Shown: positions 15,383 through 24,577, numbered from the stretch's first letter. The stretch: 64,000 bases of DNA from Treponema sp. (GCA_024400915.1 JAKSLX010000007.1:55901-119900), one strand, 5' to 3'. The notes: a model not told the origin generated them from the letters alone. Made by a program: numbers and translations.

Positions 15383-18136
15383 TTATTCTGCTGTTTCAGA
15401 AGTTGTAGCGGCCTTCTTTTCTGCCTCTGCCTGTTCTTCAGCAAGAGTCTTTCCAAGTGAACGCTTAACTTCGATGATTTCGAATGCTTCAATCTGATCG
15501 CCTACCTGGATGTCCTGCCAGTTTTCAAGACCGATACCACATTCAAATCCGTCCTTAACTTCCTTTGCATCATCCTTGAAACGCTTGAGGGAAGAAATCT
15601 TTCCTGTAAAGATAACAACACCGTCGCGGATAAGGTTTACGCTGCAAGTTCTCTTGATGAAACCTTCTGTAACGTAACAACCGGCAATAACGCCAACCTT
15701 TGGTACCTTGAATGTATTGCGTACTTCTGCTGTACCTGTTGTTTCCTCTTTTGTATCTGGAGAAAGCATACCTTCCATAGCCTGCTGAATTTCTTCAACA
15801 CACTTGTAGATGATGTTGTACTTTCTGATTTCAACCTTTTCAAGGTCTGCAAGTTCCTTTGCCTTTGGTGTCGGACGAACATTGAAGGCGATGATGATTG
15901 CATTCTGGTCAGCAGCTGCAAGAGTAACATCGCTTTCGTTAATTGCACCGGCACTTGAGTGAATTACATTTACACGGATTTCCCTTGTAGTAAGTTTTTC
16001 CAAAGATGCCTTAAGTGCTTCTGCAGAACCCTGAAGGTCAGCCTTGATGATGACTTTGAGTTCCTTGACTTCACGACTTTCAAGTTCGCTGAACATGTTG
16101 TCCATTGTGATTTTCTTGACTGCCTTAGCAGCTTCAAATCTCTTGAGTTCCTGACGCTTAGCGGCAAATGCACGTGCATCCTTTTCGTTTTCAGTAACCT
16201 GAATTGGATCACCAGCATTAGGCATTGATTCAAGACCAAGAACTTCAACTGGCATTGAAGGAGTTGCTTCCTTAACCTTCTGTCCACGGTCATTAAAGAG
16301 GGCACGAACACGACCCGAGTAAATGCCAGCAACAATAGGATCACCAATGCGGAGAGTACCGCGTTCAACAACAACAGAAGCAACAACACCGCGTCCCTGA
16401 TCTGTGCGTGATTCAATAACCTTTCCTTCTGCACGACAGTCATACTGTGCCTTAAGTTCAAGCATTTCTGCCTGAATGAGGATAGCATCAAGAAGGTCAT
16501 CTATACCCTGGCGCTTGAGAGCTGAAATATTAACAAACTGAGTATCTCCACCCCATGCTTCTGGAGTAAGTCCAAGGTTTGAAAGCTGTGTCATTACGTT
16601 TTCCGGATTTGCATCAGGCTTATCGCACTTATTTACAGCAACGATGATAGGAACCTTTGCCTGCTTTGCATGGTCAATGGCTTCTTCTGTCTGAGGCATA
16701 ACACCGTCATCTGCTGCAACAACAAGAACAACGATATCTGTAATCTGTGCACCGCGGGCGCGCATCATCGTAAAGGCTTCGTGACCTGGAGTATCAAGGA
16801 ATGTAATGTCCTGTCCGTCCTTTGTGCGTACCTGGTAAGCACCAATCTTCTGTGTGATACCACCGGCTTCGCCAGCAGCAACATTTTCATCACGGATAGC
16901 ATCGAGAGTCTTTGTCTTACCATGGTCAACATGTCCCATGACTGTAACTACAGGTGGACGAGGTCTTTCACCTTCAGAAGAACCTTCGTCACTTGCAATG
17001 ACTGTTTCATCGTAAAGGCTTACAAGGTGAACCTTACAGTTGTATTCGTCTGCAAGAAGTGTGGCTGTATCTGAGTCGATGGACTGGTTGATTGTTACCA
17101 TCATTCCCATGCCAAAAAGCTTGCTGATGATTTCGCTTGCCTTAAGGTTCATTTTCTTTGCAAGGTCAGAAACAGAAATTGTTTCCATAATATCAATTGT
17201 TTCTGGTACTACGCTTGCAGGAGTAACTTCATGCTTCTTGTTTCCGTAAAGTTCGTCTTCGTCAAAAAGCTCTTCCTTATCCTTGCGGTTGTATACCTGT
17301 TTCTTGCCCTTAAACTGTTTCTTTCCAGGTGTTCTTTCTGGAGCAGGAACTGCAGAAGGAGCTGCAAATCCACCGGAACGTCCTCCACCGAAACCTGTGC
17401 GAGGACCACCAAAACCAGAACCACGGTTAAATCCGCCGCTCTGTCCGTTTGGTCCGCGATTGAATCCACCCTGGCCACCCTGACCGCGGTTAAATCCACC
17501 CTGGCCATTTGGTCCGCGATTGTATCCGCCCTGACCATTAGGACCACGATTGTAACCACCCTGGCCACCATTATTATAGCCGCCACGGTTGTATCCACCT
17601 TGACCGCCATTGTTATTATATCCGCCGCGATTATTGTAACCGCCCTGACGTTCTCTGTTCTGATAACCTTCGCGAGCCTGAGCTCCAGTAAAGCCACCCT
17701 GACCGTTTGGTCCGCGATTGTAGCCGCCCTGACCGCGATTGTAACCGCCGTTATATCCGCCACGGTTGCCACCACTCAAATTTCCAGCCTTGACATTTGG
17801 TCTTGTGCTTGGGAATTCAAGAGTCTGAGCCTTTGGAGCTGCGGCTGGTGCAGATGCAGGAGATGCCTGCTGTACAGGTTTTTCTGCATTTGTTTCTGTA
17901 GAAGAAGATACTGGCTTTGTTTCTTCACTCTTTGCAGGAGCTTCGTTGTGCTTTTTCTGAACTACAACGCGCTTCTTCTGCTCTGGCTTTGCACCGTCAG
18001 CTGAACCTGAAGCAGAAGGTGCCTTTCTCTTGATGACAATCTTCTTCTTTGTTGGTTCTGCGGCCGGTTGGGCATCATTTGTCTTTGAATGCTTAATTAA
18101 AATAGCACCTGATTTTTTCTCTGATTCTTCTGCCAT
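15383..18136 (-). CDS. infB: Translation initiation factor IF-2 with Gly/Tyr/Asn/Arg-rich N-terminal tract
   Basis: GTPase that brings fMet-tRNA to the 30S subunit and promotes subunit joining. 917 residues. The C-terminal two thirds are standard: the IF2_N-like segment DLAKKMNLKASEIISKLFG, the G domain from about residue 400 with GHVDHGKT, DTPGHEAF and NKCDKPDA, then domains II-IV ending in the tRNA-binding barrel. Residues about 120-262 are instead an extended run of GGYNRG, GGFNRG and NGQGG units, like eukaryotic RGG-box proteins; usual IF2 N-termini are Lys/Ala/Glu-rich. Flanking Lys/Ala/Glu-rich stretches are present on both sides. It sits between nusA (28 nt upstream) and rbfA. Confidence 0.95.
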   Translation of the reverse strand: MAEESEKKSGAILIKHSKTNDAQPAAEPTKKKIVIKRKAPSASGSADGAKPEQKKRVVVQKKHNEAPAKSEETKPVSSSTETNAEKPVQQASPASAPAAAPKAQTLEFPSTRPNVKAGNLSGGNRGGYNGGYNRGQGGYNRGPNGQGGFTGAQAREGYQNRERQGGYNNRGGYNNNGGQGGYNRGGYNNGGQGGYNRGPNGQGGYNRGPNGQGGFNRGQGGQGGFNRGPNGQSGGFNRGSGFGGPRTGFGGGRSGGFAAPSAVPAPERTPGKKQFKGKKQVYNRKDKEELFDEDELYGNKKHEVTPASVVPETIDIMETISVSDLAKKMNLKASEIISKLFGMGMMVTINQSIDSDTATLLADEYNCKVHLVSLYDETVIASDEGSSEGERPRPPVVTVMGHVDHGKTKTLDAIRDENVAAGEAGGITQKIGAYQVRTKDGQDITFLDTPGHEAFTMMRARGAQITDIVVLVVAADDGVMPQTEEAIDHAKQAKVPIIVAVNKCDKPDANPENVMTQLSNLGLTPEAWGGDTQFVNISALKRQGIDDLLDAILIQAEMLELKAQYDCRAEGKVIESRTDQGRGVVASVVVERGTLRIGDPIVAGIYSGRVRALFNDRGQKVKEATPSMPVEVLGLESMPNAGDPIQVTENEKDARAFAAKRQELKRFEAAKAVKKITMDNMFSELESREVKELKVIIKADLQGSAEALKASLEKLTTREIRVNVIHSSAGAINESDVTLAAADQNAIIIAFNVRPTPKAKELADLEKVEIRKYNIIYKCVEEIQQAMEGMLSPDTKEETTGTAEVRNTFKVPKVGVIAGCYVTEGFIKRTCSVNLIRDGVVIFTGKISSLKRFKDDAKEVKDGFECGIGLENWQDIQVGDQIEAFEIIEVKRSLGKTLAEEQAEAEKKAATTSETAE
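17350..17776 (-). repeat. Tandem GGYNRG/GGFNRG-coding repeat inside infB
   Basis: DNA encoding about 140 residues of imperfect GGYNRG-PNGQ-type units. At the DNA level, close to 30-bp repeats such as CCGCGATTGTAACCGCC recur with synonymous changes. Such a tract is prone to length change by slippage or recombination without frameshift, since the units are multiples of 3. Confidence 0.85.
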
Positions 18137-18164
18137 ACTTTACTATTCCTACCTCTTCTCTACC

Positions 18165-19649
18165 TTACTCTTCTTCGAATGAGAATTCTGCACCACACTT
18201 TGGACACTTAGTCATGTCGAGTGTGATCTTCTCGCCGCATTCAGGACAGAAGTATTCTTCTTCTTCAGTTTCTTCTGCCACTTCCTGCTCTTCAACAGCT
18301 TCTTCTTCGAACTCAACGTATTCACCGATGATAGAGTTGATGGAATCAAGCTGGTCCTGTGTAACCCCTTCAATATTTTTCAGAGAACCATCATCGTAGG
18401 CAGTAATGAAGGCTTCAATGTCGTCATAACCTGCATTCTTGATGATTTCTGCAACTGCCATATCAACACCAGGAAGCTGAAGGATTGATGTAATTTCTTC
18501 ATCTTCTGGACTTGTTGTATCAGCAAAGAGCTTTTCTGCATCAGCTCTGGCTGTATAGTTTTCTGTAAGGTCAAGTTCTGCGGCCTGAGATTCTGTCTTA
18601 ACATCAACAATCCAGTCACAGAGTCTGTTTGCAAGACGAACGTTCTGTCCCTGCTTACCAATTGCAATCGAGAAGTTCTCGTCAGAAACGATGGCAAGAG
18701 CTTCACGCTTTTCTGAATCCTTGATGATTACCTGGAGAACTTCTGCTGGTGAAAGTGCATTCTTGATGAATACATGTGGATCTTCGTCATAGCGGAGAAC
18801 ATCAATCTTTTCACCTTCAAGTTCACGGATTACATTCTGAATACGAACACCCTTGAGACCAACACAGGCACCAACAGGATCAACATCCATCTTAGTAGAG
18901 GAAACTGCAATCTTTGTGCGGTATCCGGCTTCACGGGCAATGCTGTTAATTACTACGATTCCATCCTGAATTTCTGTAACTTCGCTTTCAAGAATATTGC
19001 GAACAAGGTTTTCGTCTGTACGGCTGAGAACAACCTGAACACCGTTGTTAGTCTTCTTAACTTCCTTAATAAGAGCCTTGATTCTGTCTGTCTTGTTTTC
19101 GTAAACTTCTCTTGGGCTCTGGTATTTCTTTGGAAGAACACCTTCAACTCTTCCACCAAGGTCAACAAAAATATTGTCCTTGTATGAACGCTGGAAATAA
19201 CCGATGATTGTTTCTCCGATTTTTTCCTTGTATTCATCAATAAGTTTCTTGCTTGAATTTTCGTTAAGGTCCTTGTGTGCTTCCTGTTTTCCTACAGAAA
19301 CTGCACCGCGCTGGAAATCAGTTTTTGGATCAAGGACGATGCGGAGAATGTCGCCGACTTCTGCACTTTCTGTAAGCTGCTTTGCTTCATCAAGTTCAAT
19401 TTCGATAACAGGGTCATATACACCGTCAACAACTTCCTTTTCTGCATAAACATTAATCTGAGAAAGATCGTCTGAAATTTCAACAATACAGTTGTCATAC
19501 TGCTTACCAAAACACTTCTGGTATGCAGCCGTAATCATCTTTGAAACTGTAGCCTTTACAGCTGTTTCATCAATACCCTTTTCTGCAGCCAGTGCACGGA
19601 TAATATCTGCAATTGGTTCTGATTCATCTTTCTTTGTTTTCTTTGCCAT
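18165..19649 (-). CDS. nusA: Transcription termination/antitermination factor NusA with C-terminal zinc ribbon
   Basis: RNA polymerase-associated factor for pausing, termination and antitermination. 494 residues: an N-terminal RNAP-binding domain (1-130), S1 (about 135-200, GETIIGYFQRSYKDNIFVDL), KH1 and KH2 (about 230-345, with DPVGACVGLKGVRIQNVI and FSIAIGKQGQNVRLA), and one helix-hairpin-helix-like region (about 390-440). The last 32 residues are an added rubredoxin-like zinc knuckle with spacing C-X2-C-X10-C-X2-C (CPEC and CPKC), after a Glu-rich linker. I do not know this extension from model NusA proteins. Second gene of the operon, 35 nt after rimP. Confidence 0.95.
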   Translation of the reverse strand: MAKKTKKDESEPIADIIRALAAEKGIDETAVKATVSKMITAAYQKCFGKQYDNCIVEISDDLSQINVYAEKEVVDGVYDPVIEIELDEAKQLTESAEVGDILRIVLDPKTDFQRGAVSVGKQEAHKDLNENSSKKLIDEYKEKIGETIIGYFQRSYKDNIFVDLGGRVEGVLPKKYQSPREVYENKTDRIKALIKEVKKTNNGVQVVLSRTDENLVRNILESEVTEIQDGIVVINSIAREAGYRTKIAVSSTKMDVDPVGACVGLKGVRIQNVIRELEGEKIDVLRYDEDPHVFIKNALSPAEVLQVIIKDSEKREALAIVSDENFSIAIGKQGQNVRLANRLCDWIVDVKTESQAAELDLTENYTARADAEKLFADTTSPEDEEITSILQLPGVDMAVAEIIKNAGYDDIEAFITAYDDGSLKNIEGVTQDQLDSINSIIGEYVEFEEEAVEEQEVAEETEEEEYFCPECGEKITLDMTKCPKCGAEFSFEEE

Positions 19650-19684
19650 TTTATAACTCCTGTCTTTTCAGTCTATTTATTTGG

Positions 19685-20164
19685 TTAGATATGAATGAAT
19701 TTTGCTTTAGCAATTTCAGAATATTGGAAAGTCTTTTCAGTTTTATTTCCGCCTTCATCTTCTGAAACCAGCGTTACCGATTTTTCATCAGAACATTTGA
19801 TTGTTCCCGATGACCATTCGCTGATGTTCTTGTCCCATACGCGAACTTCACGCCCCTGAAAGATTTCGAATTCAGCGGCATTCTTGATGTTGCGTTCGAT
19901 TCCAGGGGAACAAACTTCCATGGCAATGTCATCTTCCGTCTTGTTCAGAAGTGCCATGAGTTTTGGTGCAAGGGCACGGTGGGCTTTTGAGCAGTCCGAA
20001 ACCCCGACATCCTTTGAAGGATCACCTGAGGCAATGACTGCCGAAATTTTCGTAAGGATTTTCTGCGGAACAATCTGAAGTTCCACAAGTTTAAGACCTT
20101 CTGCCGCAACTACAGCAGAACATTCTTTGAAATAGGGAATACTGTTCAATGAAGTATATTCCAA
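19685..20164 (-). CDS. rimP: Ribosome maturation factor RimP, TTG start
   Basis: 30S assembly factor (YlxS/RimP). 159 residues, with family features VGVSDCSKAHRALAPKL and VCSPGIERNIKNAAEFEIFQGREV; the usual SPGxDRPL signature appears here as SPGIERNI. The start is the TTG at 20164, since GAGG lies 6 nt upstream and no ATG fits the N-terminal homology. First gene of the nusA-infB operon. RimP, NusA and IF2 are adjacent in most bacteria, which supports the assignment. Confidence 0.92.
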   Translation of the reverse strand: MEYTSLNSIPYFKECSAVVAAEGLKLVELQIVPQKILTKISAVIASGDPSKDVGVSDCSKAHRALAPKLMALLNKTEDDIAMEVCSPGIERNIKNAAEFEIFQGREVRVWDKNISEWSSGTIKCSDEKSVTLVSEDEGGNKTEKTFQYSEIAKAKFIHI

Positions 20165-20177
20165 TTGATGCCTCTAA

Positions 20178-20206
20178 AATATAGATTACAAATAACGAAA
20201 CACCAA
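20178..20206 (-). promoter_or_regulatory. Candidate promoter of the rimP-nusA-infB operon
   Basis: On the minus strand, TTGGTG and TATATT are separated by 17 nt. The -35 side overlaps the U-tract of the clpC terminator. The predicted start falls at or just inside the GAGG Shine-Dalgarno, which weakens the case. Confidence 0.4.
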
Positions 20207-20232
20207 AAAAAAAGAGCCTTTTTTGAGGGCTC
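20204..20232 (-). terminator. Intrinsic terminator of the mcsA-mcsB-clpC operon
   Basis: Minus-strand arms GAGCC / GGCTC (with two weaker inner pairs), followed immediately by a run of nine T residues. It lies about 95 nt past the clpC stop and just before the rimP promoter. Confidence 0.85.
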
Positions 20233-20267
20233 ATTCTTAAGGTTAATCACAATGTAACGAAAATATA

Positions 20268-20314
20268 ACATTCTTATAGAAAGAATGTCAATAGGATGGG
20301 ATATACTCCCATCC
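20268..20314 (-). other. Two adjacent stem-loops in the clpC 3' UTR
   Basis: Arms ACATTCTT / AAGAATGT (20268-20288) and GGATGGGA / TCCCATCC (20294-20314) are perfect 8-bp inverted repeats in tandem between the clpC stop and its terminator. Neither has a U-tract, so they may protect the mRNA 3' end or assist termination. Confidence 0.55.
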
Positions 20315-20325
20315 TAGGAGTTAAT

Positions 20326-22884
20326 CTAAACCGAAAGCAATTCCTTTTCCTTAAGGGCAGGCTTTGTCCTTGGCTTTTTCAACTTGAGGGTGAGTTTTTC
20401 ACCATCTGAATCAAGAACTATGGTCTTTTGACTATCCGCTTCTGTCAGTTCAGAATTTTCAAGAAGAAGAACAGCAAGAGGATCTTCAACCTGGCGCTGA
20501 ATGAGGCGACGCATTGGACGGGCACCCATAGAAGGCTCATAACCATTATCAATAAGATAATCCCTGGCCTTTGGTTTTGCTTCAAGAACAATGTTCTTTT
20601 CTGCCAGGCGTCCCTGAAGTTCTCCAAGCTGAATGTTAAGGATGTTGCTAACCTCTTGACGTGAGAGCGCATTGAACACAACTACATCATCCACACGGTT
20701 CAGAAGTTCAGGAGACATAATGCGTTTGAGCTCTTCCATGGCGCTTGCCTTGATATCTTCATAAGGAAGAAGACCTTCCTTAACCGTAGAGAACCCCATG
20801 CGGCTGTCTGCTGTAATCTCTCTTGCACCGGCATTGCTTGTCATGATTACAAGGCAGCTGCGGAAAGAAACTGTATGGCCAAGGTTATCCTTCAACTCAC
20901 CTTCTTCAAGCATCTGAAGGAGAAGATTGTAAATGTCGTGATGAGCCTTTTCAATTTCATCAAGGAGAACAACGGAATATGGATGCTGTCTGACTTGTTC
21001 AGTAAGGGCACCGCCTTCTTCGTACCCCACATATCCTGGAGGAGCTCCAACAAGGCGGGCTGCATTATGCTTTTCCATATAGTCGCTCATATCCACACGG
21101 ATAAGGGCATCTTCAGTTCCAAAGAGGAATTTTGCAAGAGTCTTTGCAAGCTGAGTTTTACCAACTCCTGTAGGGCCAAGGAAAATAAAGGAACCCATAG
21201 GTCTGTGACCTGAAGAAACTCCGGCTCGATTTCTGCGGACAGCACTGCTTATGAGGCTTACAGCTTCATTCTGACCGATAACTTCCTTGTGGATTTCCTT
21301 TTCCATGCTGAGGAGCCTTGCAGACTTTCCGTCATCAAGTTTAGAAACATCAATTCCAGTCATTGAAGAAATGATTTTGCAGACATCATTTACAGTAACA
21401 ACGCGATTTTTATTTCCGTCTGCAGACTTCCACTTTTTATTGAGGTCATCAATTTCCATGCGAAGGCTGTTTACCTTATCACGAATCCATGCTGCCTTTT
21501 CGTATTCCTGATTTGCAACAAGATCTCGCTTCTGGTCATTCAGTTTTGAATATTCCGCTTCAAGTCGTTCAAGATCTTCAGGGCGGGTATCTTCAAGAAT
21601 CTTTTTTGCAGCTCCCGCTTCATCAAGAATATCAATGGCCTTGTCCGGAAGGAATCTCTCATTGATATACCTTTTTGAATATTTAACAATGAGGGGAATT
21701 ACACCATCCTCATATTTTACGTGATGGTATTCTTCATAGTTAGCTTTAAGCCCAAGAAGAATTTCTTCGGTTTCCTTTTCAGAAGGTTCTTCCACACGAA
21801 TCATCTGGAAACGGCGTACAAGGGCACTGTCCTTTTCAAAATACTTTCTGTATTCCTTTGTAGTCGTAGCACCGATTATCTGAAGTTCCGCACGGCTTAA
21901 AGCTGGCTTTATCATGTTGCCTGCATCAAGGCCACCTTCAGGTCCACCGGCACCTATAATTGTATGAAGTTCATCGATAAAAAGAATGATGTTCTTTGCT
22001 TCCTTGATTTCCTTCATCACCCTCTTGAGTCTTTCTTCAAATTCACCGCGGTATTTTGTACCAGCAACCATGGCAGCAAGATCAAGCTGAAGAACGCGTT
22101 TTGACAGAAGGTCAACGGGAACGGCACCCTTTTCAATTCTCTGGGCAAGGCCTTCAACGATGGCTGTCTTACCAACTCCAGGCTCACCAAGAAGAAGAGG
22201 ATTATTTTTTGAACGGCGGCTCAAAATCTGAACAGCACGCTGAACTTCCTTGTCACGGCCAACAACAGGATCAAGCTTTCCTTCCTTTGCGGCTTCCGTA
22301 AGGTCACGGGAAAACTGTTCAAGAAGACTCTCGTTCTTTTTCTTTTTCTGCTGTGTACTTCCATCTGCCATAAAAGGAACAGCCTTTTCATTGATGAAAT
22401 TGCCACCTTCAGAATCAAAATTTTCATTCATTGCGGAAGAAGGAATTTTTCTCTGAATCTCAGTTATGGATTTTTTTATCTGGTCAATTGAAATTCCTGC
22501 TTTCTTAAAATAAGCCCAAAGAAGGGAATGTTCTTCCGTAACTGCGGCAAGCACCATGTGTTCGGTTCCAACATAATTGTTTCCCATGGCCTTGGCAATG
22601 AAAGCACACTGCTTCAGGAATTTTGCAGTTCTTTCTGAATCAGGAATAGTCTTAAGTTCCTGATCCGGATACCTGTTGTTGAAATTCTGTTCAATGGCAA
22701 GCTGCATTGTAAGCACATTGATGCGGAGATTCTGGAGGACAATGTATCCAAGTCCATCAGCCGATTTAAGGAGAGCTAGAATGATGTGTTCTGGTTCAAC
22801 TTCTTTGCTTCCCGAGTTGTAGGCTTCATCCTGTGCAAGGGCAACTAAAAGTCTGCGTGCTCTTGGTGAATAATTTTCATACAT
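20326..22884 (-). CDS. clpC: AAA+ unfoldase ClpC
   Basis: Hsp100 unfoldase that feeds substrates to ClpP. 852 residues: a double Clp_N domain (1-145), AAA-1 with Walker A GEPGVGKT and sensor FIDELHTIIGAG, a middle domain with a UVR motif (EYEKAAWIRDKVNSLR, about 460-480), AAA-2 with GPTGVGKT and DEIEKAHHD, and the C-terminal D2-small domain. A ClpP-binding loop of the LGF/IGF type is probably the MGFSTVKEGL segment. It lies 14 nt after mcsB. The McsA and ClpC UVR motifs suggest that adaptor pairing is kept. No clpP or ctsR is in this window. Confidence 0.95.
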   Translation of the reverse strand: MYENYSPRARRLLVALAQDEAYNSGSKEVEPEHIILALLKSADGLGYIVLQNLRINVLTMQLAIEQNFNNRYPDQELKTIPDSERTAKFLKQCAFIAKAMGNNYVGTEHMVLAAVTEEHSLLWAYFKKAGISIDQIKKSITEIQRKIPSSAMNENFDSEGGNFINEKAVPFMADGSTQQKKKKNESLLEQFSRDLTEAAKEGKLDPVVGRDKEVQRAVQILSRRSKNNPLLLGEPGVGKTAIVEGLAQRIEKGAVPVDLLSKRVLQLDLAAMVAGTKYRGEFEERLKRVMKEIKEAKNIILFIDELHTIIGAGGPEGGLDAGNMIKPALSRAELQIIGATTTKEYRKYFEKDSALVRRFQMIRVEEPSEKETEEILLGLKANYEEYHHVKYEDGVIPLIVKYSKRYINERFLPDKAIDILDEAGAAKKILEDTRPEDLERLEAEYSKLNDQKRDLVANQEYEKAAWIRDKVNSLRMEIDDLNKKWKSADGNKNRVVTVNDVCKIISSMTGIDVSKLDDGKSARLLSMEKEIHKEVIGQNEAVSLISSAVRRNRAGVSSGHRPMGSFIFLGPTGVGKTQLAKTLAKFLFGTEDALIRVDMSDYMEKHNAARLVGAPPGYVGYEEGGALTEQVRQHPYSVVLLDEIEKAHHDIYNLLLQMLEEGELKDNLGHTVSFRSCLVIMTSNAGAREITADSRMGFSTVKEGLLPYEDIKASAMEELKRIMSPELLNRVDDVVVFNALSRQEVSNILNIQLGELQGRLAEKNIVLEAKPKARDYLIDNGYEPSMGARPMRRLIQRQVEDPLAVLLLENSELTEADSQKTIVLDSDGEKLTLKLKKPRTKPALKEKELLSV

Positions 22885-22898
22885 AACAAATTCGTTCC

Positions 22899-24014
22899 TT
22901 AAAGCTTTTCGATTCCTTCAAAAGATTCCTGGAGAATCAGGGCCCTCAGGCGTTCAATCTGCTTTGCCTTGTTATCCTGAATGTCTTTTTCAAATTTGAA
23001 TTTTCCCGTATTCAGAACATACTCAAGGTGGCCTTCCTGAACCCTGTAAAGAAGAGCATGCAATTCAGTGCTTTCAATTCCGTTCAAAATGCCAAGATCC
23101 GCACCGAATTTCACTCCACTTATAATATCGACAGATTCCCTAAGGTTTATAAAGAAACTTGACTTTGCAAGAGCCAAAGACCTGTAGGTGTAATTTGCAA
23201 TTTCAGTTACATGAGAAGAACGACATTTTTTTCTTGCGTTGACTTCGGCCTTCATAACTTCCTGAACGGCTACCCTCATGGAAGCAAGCTGCTCGATTTC
23301 CGTCCCTCCGGCACTGCTTTTGGTCGTAAGCCTATAGTAAGCTCCCAAGGCTGACCCCCGGCTTCCATATCCGCTTACATTGTCAAAACCACCTGAACCG
23401 TAACGGGCCCTAAGGTCAAAACCTTCTTCCGAAAGTTTCTGAGCAAGATTTCCTACTTCCTGAAGAAGTGAACAGGACGGAAGATGAAGGACAGCTGAAA
23501 GAGTAAGTCCGCTACCAGAGTTCAACACAAAATTTGTAAGGTATCCAAAATCATAACTTGCGGCATATTGAACATGTTTCTGAAGTTCACAGTCAACATC
23601 ATATACGCTTCTTGTTGTGTCATCCAAAGCCAGGCCTGTTTTAAAAGAAGACATGACTACATGATCGTCCGTGTTAACCGTACAGGCAAGCCTTCCGTCA
23701 TTGCGCATGATTATTCCGCCCTTAAGAATCTGGGTGCTTTCAAGGATGGAACGTTCGTGCATTATTTTTCTGCCCACATCATCAAGCTTCTCAAGGGAAA
23801 CCGCCTGATACTCACCCGCATCTGGAAGAAAATTGAAGGCATCAAACATGATGGACTGGATTCGTGCAGCCTCAGATTCATGAAGCCTAGATGGGAAAGG
23901 AAAATTTGCAAGATTTCTTCTTAAAGTAGAACAGGAAGAAACCACTACATCCTGATTTATTCCGGCAGAAGTGTACCAGGCATCAGAAACAGCAGAATTG
24001 TTTTTTTTTGCCAT
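22899..24014 (-). CDS. mcsB: McsB-like protein with lost kinase residues (predicted pseudokinase)
   Basis: 371 residues, collinear with McsB protein-arginine kinases of Bacillus by memory alignment (FGYLTN, HLPS, YGSG and VKFGADLGI regions). The active-site motifs are eroded: SSRxR is SSCST; NEEDHIR is NTDDHVV; the TSC-PTNVGTGLR loop is TNFVLNSGSGLTL, so the catalytic Cys and an ATP-binding Arg are gone; and GEG is GSG. The C-terminal phospho-arginine-sensing motif RDxxRA reads IERLRA. The frame is intact and sits between intact mcsA and clpC, so a non-catalytic adaptor role is likely. These substitutions are seen directly; the family residue roles are recalled, not searched. Confidence 0.85.
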   Translation of the reverse strand: MAKKNNSAVSDAWYTSAGINQDVVVSSCSTLRRNLANFPFPSRLHESEAARIQSIMFDAFNFLPDAGEYQAVSLEKLDDVGRKIMHERSILESTQILKGGIIMRNDGRLACTVNTDDHVVMSSFKTGLALDDTTRSVYDVDCELQKHVQYAASYDFGYLTNFVLNSGSGLTLSAVLHLPSCSLLQEVGNLAQKLSEEGFDLRARYGSGGFDNVSGYGSRGSALGAYYRLTTKSSAGGTEIEQLASMRVAVQEVMKAEVNARKKCRSSHVTEIANYTYRSLALAKSSFFINLRESVDIISGVKFGADLGILNGIESTELHALLYRVQEGHLEYVLNTGKFKFEKDIQDNKAKQIERLRALILQESFEGIEKL

Positions 24015-24017
24015 TTT

Positions 24018-24551
24018 CTAATCCTCTTCCCTGTCGCAGTCAGAACCATCGGAAACAGCCTGACTTTCCAAGGCCTTGAGATAATCGCGGTACATGGCAG
24101 CTTTTTCGTAATCTTCCCTTTCAAGGGCATCATTCAGTTTATTCTGGAGAATTACCCTGTCATTCAATACAGAATGTATTGTGGAAAGGCGTGACGGCAT
24201 GGAGCCTTTAAAGACTTCCTTTACCCCGTTGTTTTCCAGAGCCTGTCTTATTTCATTTTTAAAGATTGCATAGCATTCTGGACACCCTGTCTTTCCGGTT
24301 TTCCTTATGTCGCCAAGTTTTGTTCCGCAAACCGGACAAATCTTGTTTTCCCTTTCGGTGATTTTCTTTGAGACTTCTGAAAGTTCCTTAAAAAGATTTC
24401 CAATAGAAGATTCTATGCTTTTTGGATCAGGAGAAATTCCCCTGTCCACGGCACATTCCAGACATATATTGATTTTTCGGCGCTGACCAATTCCGGTCAT
24501 CTGCTCCATGAAAATTACTGCTTCCCGTTCGTGGCAAAAGTCACAAATCAT
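24018..24551 (-). CDS. mcsA: McsA-like zinc-finger and UVR-motif activator protein
   Basis: 177-residue partner of McsB. It has two zinc-binding parts with four CxxC pairs: CDFC and CLEC in the N-terminal half, CPVC and CPEC in the middle. A C-terminal UVR motif follows (LNDALEREDYEKAAMYRDYLKALE is broken by no insertion), the type that contacts ClpC or McsB. The start at 24551 follows GAGGGG by 6 nt; an upstream start at 24575 has no ribosome site. All eight cysteines are present, so unlike McsB this component looks functional. First gene of the mcsA-mcsB-clpC operon. Confidence 0.88.
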   Translation of the reverse strand: MICDFCHEREAVIFMEQMTGIGQRRKINICLECAVDRGISPDPKSIESSIGNLFKELSEVSKKITERENKICPVCGTKLGDIRKTGKTGCPECYAIFKNEIRQALENNGVKEVFKGSMPSRLSTIHSVLNDRVILQNKLNDALEREDYEKAAMYRDYLKALESQAVSDGSDCDREED

Positions 24552-24577
24552 TGAATTCCCCTCATCTGTTTGCAAAT

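Noticed and set aside
17350..17776. Possible CRISPR array
   Set aside because: The repeats are contiguous, coding and vary by synonymous changes; there are no unique spacers and no cas1. No CRISPR array is seen anywhere in the window.
17231..18004. Long open frame on the plus strand opposite infB
   Set aside because: It is the complement of the low-complexity IF2 repeat tract; composition (Thr/Ser/Ala/Val runs) mirrors the repeats and no ribosome site is present.
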